A DNA stretch of 11,554 nucleotides. Origin: Bacteroidota bacterium (GTDB lineage: Bacteria > Bacteroidota > Bacteroidia > Bacteroidales > F082). The notes under the pieces were generated by a model that searched no databases, was not told the origin of the DNA, and saw only the letters and a list, made by a program, of their open reading frames with translations. Shown in pieces: positions 7,125 to 11,554 of the stretch. Where the stretch lies: assembly GCA_023396415.1 (NCBI GenBank), contig JAEWWJ010000118.1, positions 1 through 11,554 on the forward strand, given 5' to 3'. The number at the start of each line of letters is the position of its first letter. The stretch's first letter is position 1. The position numbers and the translations under genes were made by a program.

Positions 7125-7155
7125 CGTTACCGACTAAACTTTTACAGTTCCTTTG
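7123..7155 (+). promoter_or_regulatory. Possible promoter of the sigma-factor operon
   Basis: TTCG at 7123-7126, a 21-base spacer and TTCCTTTG at 7148-7155 resemble the -33/-7 consensus but each has one mismatch (TTCG for TTTG, TTnnTTTG for TAnnTTTG). A weak or alternative-sigma promoter is also possible; the leader would be about 35 bases. Confidence 0.3.
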
Positions 7156-7196
7156 CATCCAATAGATGTGGTTTAAAAAAGTGAAAAGAAAAACTT

Positions 7197-7724
7197 ATGA
7201 TGCAGATCAAAAAAAGCCGACCTGACGAGGCCGAAACACAGCGTAAGTTCTTTGAAAGTTTGGTAAAAGATTACAGCCCAATGTTGTATGCTCAAATTAG
7301 AGGCATTGTTCTAAACCACGACGATGCCGATGATGTGCTCCAAGAAACCTTTATTAAGATTTGGAAAGCCCTGCCTTCGTTTCGTAGTGATGCTGCTGTT
7401 ACGACTTGGCTTTACCGCATTGCTTCCAACGAAGCTTTACAGCATATACGCCGACAAAAATGGAGAAAAGCGCTGTTTATCAATAGTTTTAAGGAAGAGG
7501 TGGCTTCAAAAGGAGAGCCCACTGCAGAAATCATTTCCAACCATCTTGAAAAAGCCATGAAACAGCTCACCGCTCATCAAAGAAATATTTTTGCATTGCG
7601 CTATTTTAACGAAACGCCTTATCGTGAAATTGCTGATGCACTCGATCTCGCTGAAGGAACGGTGAAAGCAACTTACCATCAATCTGTAAAAAAAATTGAA
7701 GCTTACCTAATCGAAAACAGTTGA
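7197..7724 (+). CDS. RNA polymerase ECF-type sigma-70 factor
   Basis: A 175-residue sigma factor of the extracytoplasmic-function group, with only regions 2 and 4. Region 2 spans about 19-87: DDADDVLQETFIKIWKAL is the region 2.2 core-binding helix and TTWLYRIASNEALQHIRR is region 2.3-2.4, which melts and contacts the -10. Region 4 spans about 116-170: LTAHQRNIFALRYFNETPYREIA then the helix-turn-helix LAEGTVKATYHQSVKKI, which contacts the -35. Start is the ATG at 7197 or the adjacent ATG at 7200. It is the first gene of a three-gene unit; the next ORF begins 3 bases after its TGA. The likely role is to direct transcription of envelope-stress genes when released by the membrane protein encoded next. 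Confidence 0.95.
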   Translation: MMQIKKSRPDEAETQRKFFESLVKDYSPMLYAQIRGIVLNHDDADDVLQETFIKIWKALPSFRSDAAVTTWLYRIASNEALQHIRRQKWRKALFINSFKEEVASKGEPTAEIISNHLEKAMKQLTAHQRNIFALRYFNETPYREIADALDLAEGTVKATYHQSVKKIEAYLIENS

Positions 7725-7727
7725 AAA

Positions 7728-8174
7728 ATGAAAGACGATTTACACAATAAAAAAGGAAAACAAGCAGCCGCTTTTGGCGATATTCCTGAGGGATATTTCG
7801 ACCAATTGCAGAACCGTATTGATTGTCGCATACAAAGCGAAACAGAACCGAGAAGACGGCCACAAAAAAGATATTTGGGTGTTGCGGCACTGTTTTTACT
7901 GATGTTTACATTGGGTTTTGTTGGCGTTTATTTTCTCAATAATAAGCATGTAACTCCCATTCAAACTGCGAGTTATCCAACCGAAGATAGTCTTAATATT
8001 TTTTCTTTTGAGTTTTCGGCATTGGAATATTTTACAAGTGCGCATCAACCAAATTTACACACCGATAATACGGATGCTTTGATCAATGATACGACTCTTA
8101 ACAATATGCTTAATGGCCTTGAATCGGAAGAAATTATTTTATATCTCTTAGAAAAAAATGAATTTGAATTTTAA
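7728..8174 (+). CDS. Single-pass membrane protein, putative anti-sigma factor
   Basis: A 148-residue protein that by position should hold the sigma factor inactive at the inner membrane. The N-terminal ~48 residues are predicted cytoplasmic, contain FGDIPEGYFDQLQNRI (16-31), a motif I associate with Bacteroidota proteins encoded beside ECF sigma factors, and end in a basic stretch RRRPQKR (42-48). One membrane helix follows at about 49-70. The outer part (71-148) is acidic and ends in LESEEIILYLLEKNEFEF. Topology with the N-terminus inside follows from the basic residues before the helix. The HxxxCxxC zinc motif of ZAS anti-sigma factors is absent (a single Cys at 33), so assignment rests on context and topology, not on a recognised domain. 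Confidence 0.75.
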   Translation: MKDDLHNKKGKQAAAFGDIPEGYFDQLQNRIDCRIQSETEPRRRPQKRYLGVAALFLLMFTLGFVGVYFLNNKHVTPIQTASYPTEDSLNIFSFEFSALEYFTSAHQPNLHTDNTDALINDTTLNNMLNGLESEEIILYLLEKNEFEF

Positions 8175-8185
8175 TTTTTAAAACT

Positions 8186-8701
8186 ATGAAAATGAAAGTG
8201 TTAACCTTGTCAATGGTATTGACATTTGTTGTTTCAGTGGGTGGTTTAATGGCACAACAACCTGCTTTGGGCGGTCCCCAAAAGCAAAAAATTGAAACCG
8301 CGAAAATCGCTTATCTCACCAAAGAGATGCAGCTTACCCCCGACGAAGCCAAGGTGTTTTGGCCTTTGTATGAAGCGCTGCAAGCCACACTGGATGAAGA
8401 AAGACGCGGCCGTGCGCAACAACAGGATCAAGTGCGTGAAAACTTTATAAACCTAAGCGATGAACAAATCAATGTGCTGATTGATAAGAGAATGGGTCAT
8501 GCTGAGGCAGTGGCAAAAGCCCACAAGAGTTTTATTCAGCAGCTCCGTAAAGAGCTGTCGCCCCGCAAAGTGATGTCGTATTTCAATGCTATTGACCAGT
8601 TTCAGCGCGAACTGGCCGGTAGAGCCGATCGTCCAAAAGCTGATTTCCAAAAAGCCAATCGCCCACGTTCCGGACGTGGACAACAACGCCTGAACCGATA
8701 A
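8186..8701 (+). CDS. Exported Spy/CpxP/CnrX-like protein, putative sensor of the ECF sigma system
   Basis: A 171-residue periplasmic protein. Residues 1-23 are a signal peptide (MKMK, hydrophobic core, LMA before QQ), with cleavage expected around 23-24. The mature part is almost wholly helical: IAYLTKEMQLTPDEAKVFWP (41-60), then a charged helix ERRGRAQQQDQVRENF, FINLSDEQINVLIDKR, and KSFIQQLRKELSPRKVMSYF, followed by a basic, probably flexible tail (about 140-171). The LTPDEAKVFWPLYEAL segment and alternating helices are characteristic of Spy/CpxP-like proteins and of Bacteroidota proteins encoded after ECF sigma factors. It may bind misfolded protein or metal and signal to the membrane protein before it. 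No Met/His cluster typical of metal binding stands out. Last gene of the operon, 11 bases after its neighbour; it ends in a double TAA. Confidence 0.85.
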   Translation: MKMKVLTLSMVLTFVVSVGGLMAQQPALGGPQKQKIETAKIAYLTKEMQLTPDEAKVFWPLYEALQATLDEERRGRAQQQDQVRENFINLSDEQINVLIDKRMGHAEAVAKAHKSFIQQLRKELSPRKVMSYFNAIDQFQRELAGRADRPKADFQKANRPRSGRGQQRLNR

Positions 8702-8728
8702 TAAGAAGGCTGATGGTGGTAGCTCTGA

Positions 8729-9289
8729 TTAAAAATCAAGAAAATCTACTTCTTCATCATCCGCTTTATCATGATCTATAGCTTTGCCATTGGTTAAGTT
8801 GTGAAGCACCGGCAATATGATGGCCAAGCGCGAACCCCAGCGTTCTCTAAAAAGTTGTTGACATTCGTAAATAGCATTTTCTCTTGCTGCTAGCAATGGC
8901 TTTTTAAACAAACGAACAAAATCATTTAAATCTTGGTACACATCTGCCAAATGCTCCGACAGGCTGCCACGCAAGGTAGCCTGTTCGTCGTATTTGGTGG
9001 AGCCGATATAGGAAAACTCATCTTGCTCACCCAAAAGCTCCCGCAATGTGGTGAAAATGCCATCCCATTGTTCTTCGGTTACGAAACGCTCGTTGGCTTC
9101 GGGAAATTCCGGTGGAGCTGCCTGAAGTAAGTTACCACGCAAATACAACAGCGGAACAAAGCCGCAGAGTGTCTTTAAAAAAGTAGGGCGATCGTGTCTG
9201 CCGGAGTCTTCGATCAAACTGCAATATTCGCCCGCAATGGTTACCATTTCAAGGTTTGCGCGCGATAGGGTGGGGTCGTTTTGCGTCAT
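8729..9289 (-). CDS. DUF5063 domain-containing protein
   Basis: A 186-residue cytoplasmic helical protein of unknown function. The family pattern is visible: FLKTLCGFVPLLYLRGNLL (37-55), FVTEEQWDGIFTTLRELLGE (69-88), SLSEHLADVYQDLNDFVRLF (109-128) and the conserved end AIYECQQLFRERWGSRLAIILPVLHNL (139-165). A strongly acidic tail (DKADDEEVDFLDF) closes it. No catalytic motif can be seen. Start at ATG 9289 is supported by MTQNDPTLSRANLEMV leading straight into the domain; there is no Shine-Dalgarno site. It converges on the sigma operon with a 27-base gap that holds no obvious terminator. Confidence 0.82.
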   Translation of the reverse strand: MTQNDPTLSRANLEMVTIAGEYCSLIEDSGRHDRPTFLKTLCGFVPLLYLRGNLLQAAPPEFPEANERFVTEEQWDGIFTTLRELLGEQDEFSYIGSTKYDEQATLRGSLSEHLADVYQDLNDFVRLFKKPLLAARENAIYECQQLFRERWGSRLAIILPVLHNLTNGKAIDHDKADDEEVDFLDF

Positions 9290-9344
9290 ACAACTTGTTT
9301 CAAAAGGTATTTAACTCAATTTATGTGTACTCAAAAAGTTGCTG

Positions 9345-9352
9345 CAAAAATA
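9345..9352 (-). promoter_or_regulatory. Possible -7 element upstream of the DUF5063 gene
   Basis: On the minus strand TATTTTTG matches TAnnTTTG about 55 bases before the ATG at 9289. No TTTG stands at 19-21 bases upstream, so this is a partial match only. Confidence 0.35.
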
Positions 9353-9454
9353 CGTTTTTCATTGCTGGAATGGTGGGTTTTATGTGATGGAGAGCAGCAG
9401 TTTTGCTGTTTTGTGCTCAATCTTAAAGTTGTAACCAAGCAAAAATGTTTTTTA

Positions 9455-9475
9455 AACCACAATCCGATTGTGGTT
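9455..9475 (-). terminator. Hairpin downstream of the methyltransferase gene, possible terminator
   Basis: AACCACAAT (9455-9463) and ATTGTGGTT (9467-9475) form a perfect 9-bp stem with a 3-base loop, starting 30 bases past the minus-strand TAA at 9506. On the minus strand the stem is followed by TAAAAAACATTTTTG rather than an unbroken T run, so it would be an imperfect intrinsic terminator. Confidence 0.45.
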
Positions 9476-9505
9476 CGTCATATTCATACTTTGCCAGCAA
9501 GAAGT

Positions 9506-10360
9506 TTACTCCATCTTTTGAACAATCACAATGTGGTATTCCCAAAGTTTTTGTTGTAGTGCCAAATATTGAAATTTTCCTGACAGATAATGATGCTTTG
9601 CAAAGCGTGAAGTTCGATGGGTCATATTATAGAGCATCGAAGGTAGCGCACCGATGAGATAAGCCCAGTACATCCGTTTGGATGATGGGTGAATATGTTG
9701 ACTAAAGTCTTTATCTTCAATGATTTGAAATCTGTTTTGTTGCAGTGCATTTTTAAAGTCATTCATCTCATTGAATTGCGAAATGGCCCAAGTGTCGCCC
9801 CATCTTTTCATCAGTTGTCGCTCGTCGGTGATTCCTCTTGTGGTCAGGAAATAGTCGCTCAACACCATTTTTCCACCAGGCTTGAGCAATCTGTGGGCTT
9901 CGGCAAGAAAGAGGTTTTTGTTTTCGGCATAGCATAGACTTTCGCAAGCCCAAATCAAATCAAACGACTCTTTTTCGAATGGCGTTTTGTTATAATCAGC
10001 CACTCGAAAATGTGTCAACTTTTGCAGATTTAGCGCGACTGAAAAACCTTTTGCAAGTTCAATCTGCTTGTTGCTCAAGCTGATGCCCTCTACACGACAA
10101 GCAAAATTGGAGGCCAGAAAAAACGCTGCTCCTCCCACACCGCAGCCGGCATCCATCACTCGGCTATTGAGTTGCACCTCTGCTAATGCCGCCATCTGTC
10201 GGTTGGTGTTGAGCAAAGCCTCCTGAAAGTTATTGGTTTCTTGGTCCCAGATACCATAATGAATGGACTTGGATTGGTTCATTTTCCACCAAAAACGATA
10301 GTGGGGGAGGGTTTGGTTGTAATAATCAGCAATATCTTTATGAGTAAATGAAGACATCAT
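9506..10360 (-). CDS. Class I SAM-dependent methyltransferase, small-molecule type
   Basis: A 284-residue cytoplasmic methyltransferase. SAM-binding motif I is VMDAGCGVGG (68-77), followed by GISLSNKQIELA (92-103), FDLIWACESLCY (133-144) and LLKPGGKMVLSDYF (158-171). The N-terminal DYYNQTLPHYRFWW and HYGIWD and the GISLSNKQ string recall the sterol, tocopherol and phosphoethanolamine methyltransferase group, so an O-, C- or N-methylation of a small or lipid-like molecule is likely. The acceptor is unknown. No NPPY/DPPY or PCQ motif is present, so it is not a DNA methyltransferase partner for the nuclease frame nearby. I start at ATG 10360; an in-frame TTG at 10369 would add three residues, and ATG 10357 follows directly. 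A TACTTTTG -7 element precedes it. Confidence 0.88.
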   Translation of the reverse strand: MMSSFTHKDIADYYNQTLPHYRFWWKMNQSKSIHYGIWDQETNNFQEALLNTNRQMAALAEVQLNSRVMDAGCGVGGAAFFLASNFACRVEGISLSNKQIELAKGFSVALNLQKLTHFRVADYNKTPFEKESFDLIWACESLCYAENKNLFLAEAHRLLKPGGKMVLSDYFLTTRGITDERQLMKRWGDTWAISQFNEMNDFKNALQQNRFQIIEDKDFSQHIHPSSKRMYWAYLIGALPSMLYNMTHRTSRFAKHHYLSGKFQYLALQQKLWEYHIVIVQKME

Positions 10361-10383
10361 CAAAATCAATTTGGATAAAGCAC

Positions 10384-10391
10384 CAAAAGTA
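10384..10391 (-). promoter_or_regulatory. Probable -7 element of the methyltransferase gene
   Basis: On the minus strand TACTTTTG, identical to the -7 element of the BlaI/M56 operon, lies about 25 bases before the ATG at 10360. A matching TTTG about 20 bases upstream is missing, so strength is uncertain. Confidence 0.5.
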
Positions 10392-10678
10392 AGACAATAA
10401 ATTGAAGAATTTGATTAGGCTATAGGATATGGCTGATTCACAGTGTTTCACAAAACAGCGCAAAGATCCACTAAGTCAAATGGCTACCACTGAAAACATC
10501 AACCTTCTAGAGACGTTTCAAAGATTTGGCCTTGGATTATTTTCAGTTTAAAAATAGCCCAAGAATTAGTTTCAAGTCAAATAAATACGGTGTAGTTTTT
10601 AACCGACTTGTTAGATTTTATTTCGGGAAAGTATTCTCACAAAAATCGAAAAAGTATATTTTAAAAAAGTGATAATTT
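10392..10678. other. AT-rich gene-poor stretch before the nuclease frame
   Basis: No supported gene. It contains the GCGCAAAGATCCACTAAG motif at 10458-10475, related to the one at 1411, and a 40-codon frame at 10429-10551 with no recognisable product. In frame with the nuclease, TAA at 10673-10675 lies just upstream of its ATG. No clear -33/-7 promoter for the nuclease frame was found; TATATTTT at 10655-10662 is a poor match. Confidence 0.5.
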
Positions 10679-11446
10679 ATGCAAAGAACAATCCACATAT
10701 TAGATGAACGAAACGTGTTAAACGAGTGGGTGAGGAGAAGTATTGAATGATTTGAAACCACTTCTTATTTAGATAATATACTCGAGGTTTACCCTTTGCA
10801 ATCTGCAAGGCCTGAAAGACTTGATGAAAGGTTACGCAGAAGAATTATTTCGGCGCATCAAGGGAGGCGTACAAGCGAATTAATTGAAATTCTACATCAT
10901 GAATTAAAGTTTCCTTATGATGAACCGCTTTGATATCTTTTAAAAAACATTCATGGCTGTCTCGAAAACAGCCCATTACAAATTCAGCGAATAGACGACG
11001 CTCTTTATGCAATGACCGCAGAAGAAACAGTAATCAGGTTAGAATCGGCTCCAAAATTAAATACACAAATGGGACCAATGTTTACCAATTGGCTTAGAAA
11101 TAATTTTGCAATTTTGAATATAGACGATTTTCGAAGTTCGACTGAAGGAATATTTATTTTGAACTCTTCTGAGGAAGCCTGTAAAACGTTTATAAATCAA
11201 GAACTTAATCAAATTTTAGACAAGAGACCCGACTTAGTTGCAAAGGTAAATACTACATATATTATTGGAGAAGCAAAATGGGTTGGCTCACCAGGTGGGA
11301 ATCAAAACAAGCAGGTTGTTGAAGTGATAAACCTGTGTAAAAACCAACGCGGGAATGTCATTCGAGTTGGCGTTATTGATGGATTTCCTTGGGCAGTTCG
11401 TAAATCTGACGGAACAATAACAAATGATAAAATGAGTATCAGGTAA
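10679..11446 (+). pseudogene. Putative type II restriction endonuclease with two in-frame TGA codons
   Basis: From ATG 10679 one frame runs 255 residues to TAA at 11446, broken only by TGA at 10748-10750 and 10931-10933. Reading through both, the protein is coherent and continuous: MQRTIHILDERNVLNEWVRR, then SIE-stop-FETTSYLDNILEVYPLQ, RPERLDERLRRRIISAHQGR, then LKFPYDEPL-stop-YLLKNIHG, then LNTQMGPMFTNWLRNNF. A PD-(D/E)XK nuclease signature is visible: Pro-Asp at 184-185 (KRPDL), Glu198-Ala-Lys200 in IIGEAKW, then SPGGNQNKQ and VIDGFPW. Spacing of PD to EAK (12 residues) suits the fold, as does the total length for a type II restriction enzyme. I cannot name the specificity. Either TGA could derive from TGG (Trp) or CGA (Arg) by one transition. 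The gene is more AT-rich than the left part of the window, which suggests transfer. No DNA methyltransferase is visible nearby. Confidence 0.65.
11012..11446 (+). CDS. Open 3' part of the nuclease frame, carrying the PD-(D/E)XK motif
   Basis: After the second TGA the frame stays open, and the first ATG after it is at 11012, giving 144 residues that begin MTAEETVIRLESAPKLN. This part keeps the complete PD...EAK catalytic signature (Pro73-Asp74, Glu87-Ala-Lys89 in this numbering). It lacks the N-terminal ~111 residues, which probably contribute to DNA recognition or dimerisation. Automatic gene finders would report only this part. Whether it is translated alone is doubtful, since no ribosome-binding or promoter signal is seen before 11012 and the sequence upstream is still coding-like. 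Confidence 0.45.
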   Translation: MTAEETVIRLESAPKLNTQMGPMFTNWLRNNFAILNIDDFRSSTEGIFILNSSEEACKTFINQELNQILDKRPDLVAKVNTTYIIGEAKWVGSPGGNQNKQVVEVINLCKNQRGNVIRVGVIDGFPWAVRKSDGTITNDKMSIR

Positions 11447-11554
11447 CATGAATAAATTTCTTGTAATTATAAGATGCACAGGCAAATAGCAATCTATCAA
11501 ACAGTTTATCGCCGAAGTATCGTCTATTTACTTTGTAACAAAACTCATTTAGAT

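Noticed and set aside
9506..10360. Methyltransferase as the DNA-modification partner of the nuclease frame
   Set aside because: It has small-molecule methyltransferase features (HYGIWD, GISLSNKQ) and no NPPY/DPPY or cytosine-methyltransferase motif; it is also on the opposite strand with a composition like the left part of the window.
10429..10551. A 40-codon frame beginning MADSQCFTKQRK
   Set aside because: It overlaps the GCGCAAAG motif, has no promoter or recognisable domain, and such a length is expected by chance.
10748..10933. Genome-wide reassignment of TGA to Trp
   Set aside because: TGA ends the dehydrogenase, the repressor (in an ATGA overlap with the next gene) and the sigma factor at family-normal lengths, so TGA is a stop in this genome.
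11449..11490. Short frame MNKFLVIIRCTGK after the nuclease
   Set aside because: Only 13 residues, no supporting signal.

Overview
The window looks like chromosomal DNA of a member of the Bacteroidota. The evidence is a promoter matching the Bacteroidota consensus closely (TTTG, 20 bases, TAnnTTTG, at 1519-1550), further TAnnTTTG -7 elements, near absence of Shine-Dalgarno sequences, and gene families typical of that phylum: a lipoprotein with Cys-Lys-Asp-Asp, a BlaI/M56 pair with a non-penicillin sensor, an ECF sigma operon with a Spy-like sensor, and DUF5063. No genus can be named from the sequence alone.

Left part (1-4327), mostly housekeeping: the 3' part of a phosphoglucomutase/phosphomannomutase cut by the window edge and closed by a strong terminator; a small lipoprotein with its own promoter; on the minus strand a two-gene unit of a DUF456 membrane protein followed by a two-domain GNAT acetyltransferase; and, diverging from it, a classical short-chain dehydrogenase closed by a hairpin with a UUCG loop. 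The DUF456 gene carries an in-frame amber codon just before its last membrane helix, and the rest of the family-like reading frame continues to 2928.

Middle part (4380-8701), two envelope-signalling units in tandem on the plus strand. The first is a BlaI-type repressor overlapping (ATGA) an M56 membrane metalloprotease whose outer domain is a long novel-looking region with a coiled coil. Three 16-bp dyads precede the repressor gene and frame its promoter. After a strong terminator comes an ECF sigma factor, a single-pass protein in the position of an anti-sigma factor, and an exported Spy/CpxP-like protein, an arrangement that resembles CnrH/CnrY/CnrX in logic.

Right part (8729-11554): minus-strand genes for a DUF5063 protein and a small-molecule SAM methyltransferase, then an AT-rich stretch. 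This holds a 256-codon reading frame (10679-11446) interrupted by two in-frame TGA codons. Read through, it is a coherent protein with a PD-(D/E)XK nuclease signature (PD, 12 residues, EAK), probably a type II restriction endonuclease that is either decayed or recoded. No partner DNA methyltransferase is visible before the window ends.
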